From contig NZ_SSCL01000001.1 in the NCBI RefSeq assembly GCF_005876955.1, positions 1 to 64,000 on the forward strand: a DNA stretch of 64,000 nucleotides, given 5' to 3'. This stretch comes from Sinomonas gamaensis (GTDB taxonomy: Bacteria; Actinomycetota; Actinomycetes; Actinomycetales; Micrococcaceae). A program made the position numbers and the translations under genes. Below the pieces are notes generated by a model. It worked only from the letters and a program-made list of their open reading frames with translations. It had not been told where the DNA came from and searched no databases. Below, piece after piece: positions 51,709-61,776 of this stretch. Every line of letters starts with the position of its first letter. Position 1 is the first letter of the stretch.

Positions 51709-52356
51709 CTAGCTTCTGCCGAGCGAATTCCGGACGGCAATGCGCGCCTGGTCGAGGACCGTTCTGAGCGTCTCGAGCGTCACCTCACTGATCGGCTCCC
51801 TCGCAGAGTGCGTCCTCAGTTCCACCCGGACGTCGTCGCGGAACGCCTGCACCAGCATTTCGGCCTCCTTGAGCCGCCCCTGGCTCTCGGTGCTGAAGCG
51901 CTCCGAGGCGGGGATGCGCGGAGCGCCCGCCTTCGGCGCCTCTCGCCTGGCGGTCCTCGCGGCCTGTCGGGCGGTCTCGGCAGTCGCGGCGAGGTCGGCG
52001 CGGAGACCGCGCATGCTCGTGCGGAGATCCTCGCGCAGCGAGTCGGCGAGCCGCCTGACCGAGGCTGAGATATCCCGCTCGACGCCGGCCAGTTCGTCGC
52101 GCCTGGCGTCGAGTTCGCGCCGGCCGGCTTCGGTGATCCTGTAGACGCTCCGGCGGCCAGTTGACTCCGCGGCGATGAGCCCTTCCTCGAGAAGCTTCGC
52201 CAGACGGGGGTAGATGGTTCCGGGGCTCGGCGCGTAGGTCCCGCCGAAGCGGTCGCTGAGCGACTTGATGAGCTCGTAGCCGTGCCGCGGCCCGTCCTCG
52301 AGGAGGGCCAGAAGGTACAGCCTGAGTGCTCCGTGCTGGAAGACCGGGGGCGTCAC
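51709..52356 (-). CDS. PadR-family transcriptional regulator
   Basis: 215 residues. An N-terminal PadR winged HTH occupies residues 8-85 (LRLYLLALLEDGPRHGYELI, YAPSPGTIYPRLAKLLEEGL, RRSVYRITEAGRRELDARRD), followed by a long coiled coil and helical tail. The GTG overlaps the stop of the DUF4097 gene upstream (GTGA), so both are one unit. It probably binds the tandem palindromes at 53241-53280 and represses the pair, as in other PadR-DUF4097 operons. Confidence 0.9.
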   Translation of the reverse strand: MTPPVFQHGALRLYLLALLEDGPRHGYELIKSLSDRFGGTYAPSPGTIYPRLAKLLEEGLIAAESTGRRSVYRITEAGRRELDARRDELAGVERDISASVRRLADSLREDLRTSMRGLRADLAATAETARQAARTARREAPKAGAPRIPASERFSTESQGRLKEAEMLVQAFRDDVRVELRTHSAREPISEVTLETLRTVLDQARIAVRNSLGRS

Positions 52357-53201
52357 TCGGCCGCCCGCTCTCCGTCGTCGTTCGTGTCCGTCGCCGGCTC
52401 GCCCCCCGCGTGCAGCACCGAGACGTTGCCCGAGACCGTGTTGGTGCGGAGCAGCATGAGCTTGAGGTCGGGTCCCAGGATCGTCTCGAGGCGTCCCTTG
52501 ACGGACGAGAAACGCGTCTCGTCCACCGCCACGCGTCCGGAGACGGTGGTCGCCGCAAGGTCCACTCCGATGTCGCGCGGCAGCCGGATGGTGACATCGC
52601 CGCTCACGGTGCTCGCGCCGAGCGACTCGCAGTACCCCTCAGTGTCGAAGACGAGGTCCCCGGAGACAGACTTGGCCCTGATGTCCTTCAGCCGACCCGA
52701 GGCGGTGACCTCTCCCGAGACCGTCTTGGCGGTCAGGATCCCCTCGTGGCCGCGCGCAATCACGTCGCCGCTCACCGTGTTCAGGTGGAGCTCGCCTTCC
52801 GTGCCGTCGCCGAGCACCGAGCCCGACACAGTGTTGAGCTTGGTGAGGGGGGAAGTGCCTGAGGCGAGGCCATCGGCGCTCACTGTGCCGATCTCGACGG
52901 GAATGCCGTGGGGGATGGCAATCGACACGACGGCGTAGTTGTCGCTCGTCCCGGACACCGTCCCCATGAGGTTCTTGAACCACCCCTCGAGCCCCTGAAG
53001 CTGGTGGCGTACCTCGAGGCGGCCGTTCTCGAGGCTCACGGCCAAGGGGTCGCCTCGCACCTCGCTGACCTCGATCACCGCCTGGTCCCCCTCGTGGACG
53101 AGCACGTCGAGGCGACCTCCCACGATTCCGGCGCGGAGCGAGGTGACCCCCTCCACGGTGATGGTTCCCGGTTCGGTGATGCTCCAGCTTTCGGTATCCA
53201 T
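52353..53201 (-). CDS. DUF4097-type beta-solenoid protein
   Basis: 282 residues, mostly short strands repeating the pattern NTVSG-x-V (KLNTVSGSVLGDG, LNTVSGDVIARG, KTVSGEVTASG, KSVSGDLVFDT, STVSGDVTIRL, TTVSGRVAVDE, NTVSGNVSVLH), a right-handed beta-helix-like stack. There is no signal peptide. Function in the family is not known; it is usually co-encoded with a PadR regulator, as here. ATG 53201 follows GGAGGGG. Confidence 0.85.
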   Translation of the reverse strand: MDTESWSITEPGTITVEGVTSLRAGIVGGRLDVLVHEGDQAVIEVSEVRGDPLAVSLENGRLEVRHQLQGLEGWFKNLMGTVSGTSDNYAVVSIAIPHGIPVEIGTVSADGLASGTSPLTKLNTVSGSVLGDGTEGELHLNTVSGDVIARGHEGILTAKTVSGEVTASGRLKDIRAKSVSGDLVFDTEGYCESLGASTVSGDVTIRLPRDIGVDLAATTVSGRVAVDETRFSSVKGRLETILGPDLKLMLLRTNTVSGNVSVLHAGGEPATDTNDDGERAAE

Positions 53202-53240
53202 GTCCCCTCCTGATGGGCTCTGCCCCCCAAGAGGGGCAAT

Positions 53241-53280
53241 CGCGATATATCGCGTATGTGATGAACACGATATATCGCGA
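53241..53280. promoter_or_regulatory. Tandem PadR-type operator
   Basis: CGCGATATATCGCG (53241-53254, a perfect 14-bp palindrome) and CGATATATCGCGA (53268-53280) are separated by 13 bases. They lie 40-80 bases upstream of the DUF4097 start. The AT-rich palindromic halves match the ATAT-containing sites recognised by PadR proteins; autoregulation of the downstream PadR gene is inferred. Confidence 0.75.
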
Positions 53281-53320
53281 AGGCAGGTGTGGCAAGGGGC
53301 GGGCGTGAGCCCGAGGGTGC

Positions 53321-53926
53321 TTACTGCTGGGGCTGGGGGAGGCGCAGCCAGGGGAACCAGCCCCTGTGCAGCACGAGCCAGGCGATGAGTCCGTACCCAG
53401 CCTGTCCGGGAGCTCCGGCATTCGCCGCGAGATCGCCCCTCCACTGCTCGTGGTTGAGGAGCGGGGAGAAGGTGTCCACATAGTAGTGCTTGCGCCTCGT
53501 GGTGACGTCCGCGAAGGCGGTGTTCAGCTCGGCGAGCCGGCGGTTCTGGACCGGGTCAAGGGTCGGAGGGGGCCCGACGACGAAGACTTCGGCGCTGTTC
53601 TGTGCCGCGCTGTCGAGGATGTTGGCAACGTTCAGCCGGCTCCTGGCAGGCGAGATGCCAAATTCGATGTCCCGGCCGGAGAGCCCGATGACGAGGCGAT
53701 TCTCGTAGCCATCCCCGAAGCGCCGCTGCGCCTCGTCGAGCCACCGGACGGAGAGGGTTTCGGTGCCCTCCTGGGGAGCAGCCAGCACATAGCTTTCGAG
53801 GGTGACCTCCTCGCGGGGCGTGCGAGCGAGGACCCGTCCCAGCCAGCCCAGGGCGCGGGGGTCCCCGTTCCCCGCGAGCAGCTCGTCCCCGATCGCCGCG
53901 AGGCGAATCTTCCTCTCCTGCACCAT
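53321..53926 (-). CDS. SGNH/GDSL-fold protein with altered nucleophile motif
   Basis: 201 residues from ATG 53926 (GGAGGAG upstream). Block I reads RLAAIGDELLAGNGDPRALG, where the family has GDS; here the serine position is Glu. Block III is VIGLSGRDIEFG and the last block is NHEQWRGDLAANAGAPGQAG, in which an H and D are present. The fold assignment is good, but without the serine nucleophile an ordinary esterase mechanism is not possible, so it may be a binding protein or use another mechanism. Confidence 0.7.
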   Translation of the reverse strand: MVQERKIRLAAIGDELLAGNGDPRALGWLGRVLARTPREEVTLESYVLAAPQEGTETLSVRWLDEAQRRFGDGYENRLVIGLSGRDIEFGISPARSRLNVANILDSAAQNSAEVFVVGPPPTLDPVQNRRLAELNTAFADVTTRRKHYYVDTFSPLLNHEQWRGDLAANAGAPGQAGYGLIAWLVLHRGWFPWLRLPQPQQ

Positions 53927-54027
53927 GCGCTCCTCCAACTGCCGCCTCCGCCGTGCGCGCACGACTCCTTCGGCTCCCGAGTCTAGCGAACGGGCGGGGG
54001 CCCGCCGGGGAGGCGTGCGGGAGGACG

Positions 54028-54076
54028 ACGACGGCGGCCCCGCACCTCCCAGCGGAAGGTGCGGGGCCGCCGTCGT
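54028..54076. terminator. Terminator hairpin after kgd
   Basis: ACGACGGCGGCCCCGCACCT / AGGTGCGGGGCCGCCGTCGT, a perfect 20-bp stem with a 9-base loop, just after the kgd stop. No T run follows. Confidence 0.8.
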
Positions 54077-54113
54077 ACTTCGAATCCGTGGTCCCGGAGC
54101 CGGGTCCCCCGGA

Positions 54114-57100
54114 TCAGGCGTGAGCCGGGACGCCCGAGCGGAAGGCCTCCTCGATGAGGGTGGACTCCTCGGCAGCGTGCCGCTTCATGGAGCCAGCCGA
54201 TGTGGCCGCGGAGGCCGGGCGGGAGACCACATTGAGCGGGCGGTCGAGCGTCGGTGCCAGGTTGAGCGCGAGATAGGTCCACGCGCCCTGGTTGTTCGGC
54301 TCGTCCTGGGTCCACACGACCTCGGCGTTCGGGTACTTCGCGAGCTCGGCCGCGATCTCCGCCTGGGGGAGCGGGTAGAGCTGCTCGATGCGCACGATGG
54401 CGGTCGTGGTGTCCTTGGACTTCGTGCGCGCCGCGAGCAAGTCGTAGTACAGGCGGCCGGACACGAGCAGAACACGCTGCACGCCGTTCGGGTCCAGGTT
54501 CTCGTGCTCGCCGATCACCGGTCGGAAGCTGCCCGTCGTGAAGTCCTCGACCTGGGACGAGGCGGCCTTGAGGCGCAGGAGCTGCTTCGGCGTGAAGACG
54601 ATGAGCGGCTTCCGCGGCCGGCTGTAGGCCTGGCGGCGCAGGAGGTGGAAGTGCGAGGCCGGCGTGCTCGGGTGCGCGACGATCATGTTGTCCTCCGCGC
54701 AGAGCTGGAGGAAGCGCTCGATACGGGCCGAGGAGTGATCCGGACCCTGGCCTTCGTAGCCGTGCGGGAGGAGCATCACGACGGAGGAGCGCTGCCCCCA
54801 CTTCTGTTCCGCCGAGGAGATGAACTCGTCGATGACGGTCTGGGCTCCGTTGACGAAGTCGCCGAACTGGGCCTCCCACAGGACGAGCGCCTCGGGGCGC
54901 TCGACCGAGTAGCCGTACTCGAAGCCGAGGGCAGCGTACTCCGAAAGCGACGAGTCGTAGATCGAGAGCTTGGCCTGACCGTCCGTCAGGTTCGCCAGCG
55001 GAGTCCACTCGGCGCCCGTGACGCGGTCGTGGAACACCGCATGGCGCTGCACGAACGTGCCGCGCCGCGAATCCTGGCCCGCGAGCCGGACCGGAACGCC
55101 CTCCATCACGAGCGAGCCGAACGCGGCAAGCTCGCCGAAGCCCCAGTCGATTCCGCCTTCGCGGGACATCTGCTCGCGGCGCTCGAGGAGCTGCTTGAGC
55201 TTGGGGTGAACCGTGAAGGGCTCCGGGATCTCGAGGTGCACCTGGCCGAGGCGGGCGAGTGTCTCGCGGCTGATCGCCGTGGACTCGGGGTGGCGCTCGC
55301 CGGAGGAGTCCTCCTGCTGCTGCGAGATCGGGCGCTCGAGGTCCGAGACGGCCTTCAGGTCGCTCGTCACGATCGGGATCGGAGAGGTCTGCGCAGCATG
55401 GGTTTCGGCGAAGACGCGCTCGAGGCGCTCCTGGTAGTCGCGGAGCAGCTGCTCAGCCTCGTCCTGCGTGATGTCGCCGCGTCCGATCAGGCTCTCGGTG
55501 TAGAGCTTGCGGACAGAGCGCTTCGCCTCGATGAGGTTGTACATGAGCGGCTGGGTCATCGACGGGTCGTCGCCCTCGTTGTGCCCGCGGCGGCGGTAGC
55601 AGACGAGGTCGATGATGACGTCCTTGTGGAACCGCTGACGGAACCGGTAGGCGAGCTGCGCGACGCGCACAACTGCCTCGGGGTCATCGCCATTCACGTG
55701 GAAGACCGGGGCTTGGACCATCTTCGCCACGTCGGTGGAGTACACGGACGAGCGCGACGCGGACGGCGACGTGGTGAAGCCGACCTGGTTGTTCACGATG
55801 ATGTGGATCGTGCCGCCCGTGCGGTAGCCGCGCAGCTGGGAGAGGTTGAGCGTCTCCGCGACCACGCCCTGGCCGGCGAACGCGGCGTCTCCGTGGACGA
55901 GGATCGGCAGGACCGGGAAGGCCTCGCCGGCGTCGAGCTGGTCCTGCTTGGCGCGGACGATGCCCTCGAGGACCGGGTCGACCGCCTCGAGGTGCGAGGG
56001 GTTCGCGGCAAGGTAGACCTTGGTCGTCTTGCCGTTCTCCGCCGTGAACGTGCCCTCTGTGCCGAGGTGGTACTTCACGTCGCCCGAGCCCTGGACGCTC
56101 CGGGGGTCCTGGGTGCCCTCGAACTCGCGGAACACCTGGGCGTAGGTCTTGCCCGCGATGTTCGTGAGGACATTGAGGCGCCCGCGGTGGGCCATGCCGA
56201 TGCCCACCTCGTCCAGCCCGTCCTCGGCCGCGCCGGAGAGGATCGCGTCGAGCATCGGGATGAGCGACTCGCCGCCTTCGAGGGAGAAGCGCTTCTGGCC
56301 CACGAACTTGGTCTGCAGGAACGTCTCGAACGCCTCGGCCGCGTTGAGGCGTGAGACGATGCGCAGCTGCTCCTCGCGGCTCGGCTTCTTGTACGGGTGC
56401 TCGATCTCGTCCTGGAACCACTTGCGCTCGGCCGGCTCCTGGAGATGCATGTACTCCGTGCCCGTGGTGCGGCAGTACGCGTCGCGCAGCACCCCGAGGA
56501 TGTCGCGGAACTTCATCTTCGGCTTGCCGCCGAAGCCGCCCGTGGGCCACTCGCGGTCGAGGTCCCACAGGGTCAGCCCGTAGGTCAGGACATCGAGGTC
56601 GGGGTGCTTGCGCTGGACATACTCGAGCGGATTCGTGTCCGCCATGAGGTGTCCGCGCACGCGGAAGGCGTGGATGAGCTGCTGGATCCGGGCCACCTTG
56701 TTGATGGTGTCCTCGGGGTTGATCTGCAGGTCGGGGCTCCAGCGCACCGGCTCGTACGGAATGCGCAGCGCCTCGAAGATCTCGTCGTAGAAGCCCTGCT
56801 CGCCCAGGAGCAGCTGGTGGACGATGCGGAGGAACTCGCCCGAGCCCGCGCCCTGGATGACGCGGTGGTCATAGGTCGAAGTCAGCGTGATGATCTTGCC
56901 GACAGCCTGCAGCGCCAGCGTCTTCTCCGACGCGCCCTGGAATTCGGCCGGGTATTCGAGCGCGCCGACGCCCACGATGGCGGCCTGGCCCTTGGAGAGA
57001 CGCGGAACCGAGTGCACCGTGCCGATGCCGCCAGGGTTGGTCAGGGACACCGTGGTGCCGGCGTAATCATCAGCCGTGAGCTTGCCGGCGCGGGCGCGCT

Positions 57101-57974
57101 TGATGAGGTCCTCGTACGTGTGCCAGAACTCCGAGAAGTTCATCGTCTCGGCCTTCTTGATGTTCGGGACGACGAGGAGGCGTGTGCCGTCGTCCTTCGG
57201 AAGGTCGATCGCGATGCCGAAGTTGACGTGGGCGTGCTGGATGGCCACGGGCTTGCCGTCGACTTCGTCGAAGCTCACGTTCATCGAGGGCATGAGCTTG
57301 AGCGCGCGGATCACGGCAAAGCCGATCAGGTGCGTGAAGGAGACCTTGCCGCCGCGGACGCGCGTCAGGTGGTTGTTGATGACGATGCGGTTGTCCATGA
57401 GGAGCTTCGCAGGAACCGCCCGGACCGTGGTGGCCGTCGGAACGTCGAGGCTCTGGATCATGTTCGACGCGATCGCCTTCGCGGGGCCGCGCAGGGTCGT
57501 GACGACGTCTTCCTCGACGGTCTCGTCCTTCGCCTTCTTCGGCAGCTGCGCAGGGATCGGTCCGCTGGACGAGGGCTTGGCACCGTCGCGGACGACGGCG
57601 GCCGCGCCCTTCTTCGGGGCGTTCACATTCGACTGGGCCGGCACATTCGCCTGAGCGGGCTGGGCGGGGGCTGACTGCGCAGGGGCCGGCTGCGCGGGTG
57701 CCGCGGCGGACTGGGCAGGGGCGCTCGGGCTCGCTGCAGGCTTCGCGGGCGCGGTCGGCTGCGACGGCAGGGTGCCGGCAGTCTGCGCCTTCACGGCGCC
57801 GTTGACCGTGGGGCTTCCGTTGTCGCTCGAGTCGTTCTCGAAGGACTCGAACAGGGGCCACCACTTGGAGTCGACCGAGTTCTTGTTCTGCTGATACTGC
57901 TCGTAGAGCTCGTCGACAAGCCACTCATTGCCGCCGAATTCCTCGGGCAAGCGGTGGGTTGGCAGTTCTGGCAC
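54114..57974 (-). CDS. kgd: Multifunctional 2-oxoglutarate metabolism enzyme (E1 with E2-like domain)
   Basis: 1286 residues. The start GTG ([20 protein letters not shown]) begins the E1 N-terminal segment; a Pro/Ala-rich linker at about residues 55-110 follows. An E2-type acyltransferase core lies at about 130-350 ([20 protein letters not shown] has the DHR motif), then the ThDP-dependent E1 ([50 protein letters not shown] with GDAAFAGQG, and [10 protein letters not shown]). It decarboxylates 2-oxoglutarate and, with E2/E3 proteins, yields succinyl-CoA. No lipoyl domain is visible, as in actinobacterial Kgd. Confidence 0.97.
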   Translation of the reverse strand: MPELPTHRLPEEFGGNEWLVDELYEQYQQNKNSVDSKWWPLFESFENDSSDNGSPTVNGAVKAQTAGTLPSQPTAPAKPAASPSAPAQSAAAPAQPAPAQSAPAQPAQANVPAQSNVNAPKKGAAAVVRDGAKPSSSGPIPAQLPKKAKDETVEEDVVTTLRGPAKAIASNMIQSLDVPTATTVRAVPAKLLMDNRIVINNHLTRVRGGKVSFTHLIGFAVIRALKLMPSMNVSFDEVDGKPVAIQHAHVNFGIAIDLPKDDGTRLLVVPNIKKAETMNFSEFWHTYEDLIKRARAGKLTADDYAGTTVSLTNPGGIGTVHSVPRLSKGQAAIVGVGALEYPAEFQGASEKTLALQAVGKIITLTSTYDHRVIQGAGSGEFLRIVHQLLLGEQGFYDEIFEALRIPYEPVRWSPDLQINPEDTINKVARIQQLIHAFRVRGHLMADTNPLEYVQRKHPDLDVLTYGLTLWDLDREWPTGGFGGKPKMKFRDILGVLRDAYCRTTGTEYMHLQEPAERKWFQDEIEHPYKKPSREEQLRIVSRLNAAEAFETFLQTKFVGQKRFSLEGGESLIPMLDAILSGAAEDGLDEVGIGMAHRGRLNVLTNIAGKTYAQVFREFEGTQDPRSVQGSGDVKYHLGTEGTFTAENGKTTKVYLAANPSHLEAVDPVLEGIVRAKQDQLDAGEAFPVLPILVHGDAAFAGQGVVAETLNLSQLRGYRTGGTIHIIVNNQVGFTTSPSASRSSVYSTDVAKMVQAPVFHVNGDDPEAVVRVAQLAYRFRQRFHKDVIIDLVCYRRRGHNEGDDPSMTQPLMYNLIEAKRSVRKLYTESLIGRGDITQDEAEQLLRDYQERLERVFAETHAAQTSPIPIVTSDLKAVSDLERPISQQQEDSSGERHPESTAISRETLARLGQVHLEIPEPFTVHPKLKQLLERREQMSREGGIDWGFGELAAFGSLVMEGVPVRLAGQDSRRGTFVQRHAVFHDRVTGAEWTPLANLTDGQAKLSIYDSSLSEYAALGFEYGYSVERPEALVLWEAQFGDFVNGAQTVIDEFISSAEQKWGQRSSVVMLLPHGYEGQGPDHSSARIERFLQLCAEDNMIVAHPSTPASHFHLLRRQAYSRPRKPLIVFTPKQLLRLKAASSQVEDFTTGSFRPVIGEHENLDPNGVQRVLLVSGRLYYDLLAARTKSKDTTTAIVRIEQLYPLPQAEIAAELAKYPNAEVVWTQDEPNNQGAWTYLALNLAPTLDRPLNVVSRPASAATSAGSMKRHAAEESTLIEEAFRSGVPAHA

Positions 57975-58374
57975 GGGAGATACGCCTCTTCCATCGATCT
58001 GTTTGGCCCGAAGCAGGTCTACACAGGCCAGCCACCGGACCATGGCCCGGCAGGCGGTTCGACGTCAGGACAGGAGCCGCCTGCCACCGTGGGTCGGAGG
58101 AGGCCCCTACGGGAGACCTCCGGCTCACACTCTGGTCCAGTCTAGTAACGTCCCGCGATAAACGGACAATCCGTGGGCAGTGTCACAGAATCTTGGGCAT
58201 TCCAAGGGCCGATTGCGTTCAAACCACGGCTGATAAGCTGGAATGGCCATGGATGACGACCCTCCACGAAGTTCAGTCCGAATACGCAGTTCTGTCCGAA
58301 GCTCTCTCCAGATCTCAGCCCAGAGTTCGCCTAGACTGCACGCGCTGTTGCGGCACCAGGCGGTCGGTGCCTGA
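57975..58374. other. Intergenic region between kgd and the CNNM genes
   Basis: About 400 bases holding the divergent promoters. A GGCAGGCGG...CCGCCTGCC hairpin lies at about 58049-58084 in the kgd leader. A -10-like GATAAGCT at about 58229 precedes the CNNM gene. No RNA gene is recognised. Confidence 0.45.
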
Positions 58375-59697
58375 ATGGAATGGCTCTTCCTCGGTGTGGG
58401 GATCCTCCTGATCCTCGGGACCGGGTTCTTTGTTTCCGTCGAATTCTCCCTCGTCGCCCTGGACCACGCGACCGTCCAGCGAAGCATCGACCGCGGCGAA
58501 AAGGGCGCCCAGGCGCTCATGCAGTGCGTGACCACGCTCTCCACCCAGCTCTCGAGCTGCCAGCTCGGGATCACCCTCACCACGCTCCTCACGGGTTTCG
58601 TGATCGAGCCCTCGATCGGGAAGCTGCTCGAGGCCCCGCTGTCAGCGCTGGGCTTCGCGGGAGCGCACGCCGTCTCGCTCGTCGTCGCCATGATCATCGC
58701 GACCCTCGGCTCGATGCTCCTCGGCGAGCTGGTTCCCAAGAACCTCGCCATCGCCCGCGCGCTGGCGGTTGGCCGCGCCGTCGCCCGCCCCCAGCTCATC
58801 TTCACAGCCGTGTTCAAGCCGGCGATCCTCCTGCTCAACGGCTTCGCGAACAAGGTTCTGCACGCCATGGGCATCGAAGCGCAGGAGGAGATCTCCGGCG
58901 CGCGGTCGCCTGCTGAGCTTGCGTCGCTCGTGCGCCGCTCCGCTGAGCTCGGAACGCTCGACGAAGGCACTGCGCGGTTCGTCTCGCGGACCCTGAGCTT
59001 CGCGGAGCGTACCGCGGCGGATGTGATGACGCCGCGCATGCGGGTCACCACCGTCGAGGCCACCGACCCCATTGATGAAGTGATCAGGGCCGCCCGATCT
59101 ACCGGGCACTCGCGATTCCCCGTCATCGGCGACTCCCCGGACGACATCCGCGGCCTCGTGCACATCAAGAAGGCCGTGGCCGTGCCTGCGGAGAAGCGGG
59201 CCGGCATCGAAGCGGGGGCCATCATGACGGAAGTCCTCCGGGTACCCGAGACCATCCATTTGGATGCCCTCATCTCGCAGCTGCGGGATGGGAACCTTCA
59301 GCTCGCCGTCGTGCTCGACGAGTACGGCGGGACGGCGGGAGTGGTCACGCTCGAGGATCTCGTCGAGGAGATCGTCGGCGAAGTGTCCGACGAGCACGAC
59401 CGGCTCGCCCCGGGCGTCCTCCAGAGCGCCTCCGGCGACTGGTTCTTCCCGGGGCTCATGCGCCCGGACGAGGTCTCGGAGCAGGTGCCCGGAATCGTGG
59501 TCGCGGATGATCCCGCCTACGAGACGGTGGGTGGCTTCGTGATGCGCGCCCTCGGACGCGTCCCCGTCCAAGGGGATCAGGTCGAGGTCGACGGCGGAAC
59601 GCTCGAGGTGACCCGCATGGACGGGCGCCGCGTCGACAGGCTGCGCTTCGCCCCGGCGAAGGCCACTGTCGGGACCCCCGAAAGGCAGGGTGCGTGA
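58375..59697 (+). CDS. CNNM/CorC-type membrane protein with CBS pair, first copy
   Basis: 440 residues. An N-terminal DUF21/CNNM domain with about four hydrophobic segments (LFLGVGILLILGTGFFVSVE, then SLVVAMIIATLGSMLLGELV with the PKNLAIA motif), two CBS domains (MTPRMRVTTVEATDPIDEVI, LDALISQLRDGNLQLAVVLD with EYGGTAGVVTLEDLVEEIVG), and a C-terminal CorC_HlyC domain. The group exports or senses divalent cations, above all Mg(II). The end overlaps the second copy by 1 base. Confidence 0.9.
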   Translation: MEWLFLGVGILLILGTGFFVSVEFSLVALDHATVQRSIDRGEKGAQALMQCVTTLSTQLSSCQLGITLTTLLTGFVIEPSIGKLLEAPLSALGFAGAHAVSLVVAMIIATLGSMLLGELVPKNLAIARALAVGRAVARPQLIFTAVFKPAILLLNGFANKVLHAMGIEAQEEISGARSPAELASLVRRSAELGTLDEGTARFVSRTLSFAERTAADVMTPRMRVTTVEATDPIDEVIRAARSTGHSRFPVIGDSPDDIRGLVHIKKAVAVPAEKRAGIEAGAIMTEVLRVPETIHLDALISQLRDGNLQLAVVLDEYGGTAGVVTLEDLVEEIVGEVSDEHDRLAPGVLQSASGDWFFPGLMRPDEVSEQVPGIVVADDPAYETVGGFVMRALGRVPVQGDQVEVDGGTLEVTRMDGRRVDRLRFAPAKATVGTPERQGA

Positions 59698-60761
59698 TGG
59701 GCGACTGGGGAGGAATTGTCTGGCTCGTTGTCCTGCTGCTGGGGAACGCGTTCTTCGTCGCGGCGGAGTTTGCGATCATGTCCGCCCGGCGCAGCCAGAT
59801 CGAGCCGCTGGCGGAATCGGGCTCGGCGCGCGCCGTCACCACGCTGAAGGCGATGGAGCACGTCTCGCTCATGCTCGCCTGCGCCCAGCTGGGCATCACC
59901 GTGTGCTCGCTGCTGCTGCTCCAAGTGGCCGAGCCGGCCATCCACGACCTGGTGGGCGTCCCGCTCGCGGCGCTGAACATTCCCGTCGAGATGGCGGAGA
60001 CGGCCGCGTTCGTCGTCGCCCTGGCGCTCGTGACGATCCTGCACGTCACCTTCGGAGAGATGGTCCCAAAGAACATCTCAGTGTCCATGGCCGACCGGGC
60101 GGCGCTCGTCCTCGCACCGATCCTCGTGACGATCGCGCGCTTTGTCCGGCCGGTCATCGCGGCCTTGAACTGGTCGGCGAACGGTGTTCTCCGGCTCATG
60201 CGGGTGCAGCCGAAGGACGAAGTCTCGTCCTCCTTCACCCTCGAAGAGGTCCAGTCGATCGTCGAGCTGTCCACGAAGTCGGGCCTCGTCGACGACGAGT
60301 CGGGCCTGCTCTCGGGCGCCCTCGAGTTCTCGGATCAGACGGTGGAGTCGATCATGGTCCCGCTCGAGCAGATCGTGACGCTGCCGACCTCGGTGACGCC
60401 TGCCGGCTTCGAGAAAGCCGTCGCGAAGACCGGCTTTTCCCGGTTCCCCATGGTGGACGACGACGGCGAGCTCGCCGGATACCTCCACGTGAAGGACGTC
60501 CTGGCCATCCCCGACGCTGCGCGCGACCGGCCCATCGGAGAGGCGCGCGTCCGTTCGCTCGCGAATATCGCGGTCGGGGCCACCGTCGAAGACGCCCTGA
60601 CGGCCATGCAGAAGAGCGGGCTCCACGTGGCGCGCGTCATGGGACCCGAACGCGGCACGCGGGGTGTGCTGTTTCTCGAGGACGTGATCGAGCAGCTTGT
60701 CGGCGAGATCCGGGATGCCACCCAAGCGGGCCTGGTGCGGAGATTCGAGGGGGAATCTTAG
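59697..60761 (+). CDS. CNNM/CorC-type membrane protein with CBS pair, second copy
   Basis: 354 residues from ATG 59697, overlapping the previous stop by one base (TGATGG). Same layout as its neighbour (VLLLGNAFFVAAEFAIMSAR; PKNISVSMADRAALVLAPIL; two CBS domains with FSRFPMVDDDGELAGYLHVK) but it lacks the CorC_HlyC C-terminal domain. Such short-long pairs are typical in actinobacteria and probably form a heteromeric complex. Confidence 0.9.
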   Translation: MGDWGGIVWLVVLLLGNAFFVAAEFAIMSARRSQIEPLAESGSARAVTTLKAMEHVSLMLACAQLGITVCSLLLLQVAEPAIHDLVGVPLAALNIPVEMAETAAFVVALALVTILHVTFGEMVPKNISVSMADRAALVLAPILVTIARFVRPVIAALNWSANGVLRLMRVQPKDEVSSSFTLEEVQSIVELSTKSGLVDDESGLLSGALEFSDQTVESIMVPLEQIVTLPTSVTPAGFEKAVAKTGFSRFPMVDDDGELAGYLHVKDVLAIPDAARDRPIGEARVRSLANIAVGATVEDALTAMQKSGLHVARVMGPERGTRGVLFLEDVIEQLVGEIRDATQAGLVRRFEGES

Positions 60762-60799
60762 GGCGGGTCTGAGCGCTGCGAGTCCGGCCGCATCGCTAA

Positions 60800-60814
60800 T
60801 GGGAATTGTTTGCA
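60800..60814 (+). promoter_or_regulatory. Candidate Zur box and leaderless promoter of the znu operon
   Basis: TGGGAATTGTTTGCA keeps the Fur-type dyad TGnnAAnnnTTnnCA. A -10-like TACAGT at 60823-60828 ends 7 bases before the znuA ATG, suggesting a leaderless message, and the box would overlap the -35 region. The zur gene lies at the other end of the operon. Confidence 0.45.
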
Positions 60815-60834
60815 AGAAGCGCTACAGTGGTCGC

Positions 60835-61776
60835 ATGCGCCTCTCCTCCCCTCGCTCTCTGTCGCGCCGCCTCCTCGTCGGCGGCCTCGCCGCTACCCTG
60901 ATGCCGGTAGCCGTCACCGCCTGTGGGTCCACCAGCACGAGTTCGGGAGGGACGACAACGATCCCGGTCGTCGCCTCCACCAACGTGTATGCGGACATCG
61001 TCAAGGCGGTGGGAGGCGACAAAGTCACCGTGACGTCGATCATCTCGAAGCCGAGCCAGGACCCGCACTCGTACGAGGCGACGGCGCAGGATCGGGTCGC
61101 CGTGTCGAAGGCGAAGCTCGTCGTGGTCAACGGCGGCGGGTACGACGACTTCATGGGCAAGCTCTCCGATGAAGCCAAGATTCCTGCGAGTTCGGTGGTG
61201 AACGCGTCGGACGTGTCGGGGCTCGAGCCCTCTGGCCACGGGGAGTTCAATGAGCACGTCTGGTACAGCCAGGACGCTATGAAGAAGCTTGCGGAGGCCG
61301 TGTCCGAGAAGCTCGCGGGCCTCGATCCCGCCGATGCACAGGGCTTCAAGGACCGCGCCGGGCAGTGGATCGGCAGGCTCGGGGGCATCGCATCCAAACT
61401 CACGGCCGTCAAGGCGGCGCACGCGGGCCAGGGCGTCGCCGCGACCGAGCCGGTGCCCCTGTACCTGCTCGAAGAAGCCGGCCTCGTCAACAAGACTCCG
61501 GAAGCGTTCAGCGCCGCCGTGGAGTCAGGGCATGACGTTCCGCCTGCGGCCCTCAAGGACATGCAAGACCTGATCTCATCCCACGGCGTGAAGCTCCTCG
61601 CGTTCAACCCCCAGACCGAGAGTCCCCAGACCGAAGCGCTCAAGACCTTCGCCACGGAGGCGAAGGTGCCGGTGGTGGACTTCACCGAGACGATGCCGGA
61701 GGGCTCGGACTACGTCGCGTGGATGACGGCCAACGTGGATGCCGTCGCTTCGGCCCTGGACTCCGCCTCCTCGTGA
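60835..61776 (+). CDS. znuA: Zinc ABC transporter substrate-binding lipoprotein
   Basis: 313 residues. Tat/Sec-like N-terminus (SLSRRLLVGGLAATLMPVAV) ending in a lipobox TAC; the cluster A-I fold starts PVVASTNVYADIVKAVGGDK. Metal ligands are expected at DPHSYEAT (His), EFNEHVWYS (His) and in the C-terminal half. The gene sits in a znuACB unit with a Fur-type regulator at the end, so zinc is more likely than manganese. Confidence 0.9.
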   Translation: MRLSSPRSLSRRLLVGGLAATLMPVAVTACGSTSTSSGGTTTIPVVASTNVYADIVKAVGGDKVTVTSIISKPSQDPHSYEATAQDRVAVSKAKLVVVNGGGYDDFMGKLSDEAKIPASSVVNASDVSGLEPSGHGEFNEHVWYSQDAMKKLAEAVSEKLAGLDPADAQGFKDRAGQWIGRLGGIASKLTAVKAAHAGQGVAATEPVPLYLLEEAGLVNKTPEAFSAAVESGHDVPPAALKDMQDLISSHGVKLLAFNPQTESPQTEALKTFATEAKVPVVDFTETMPEGSDYVAWMTANVDAVASALDSASS

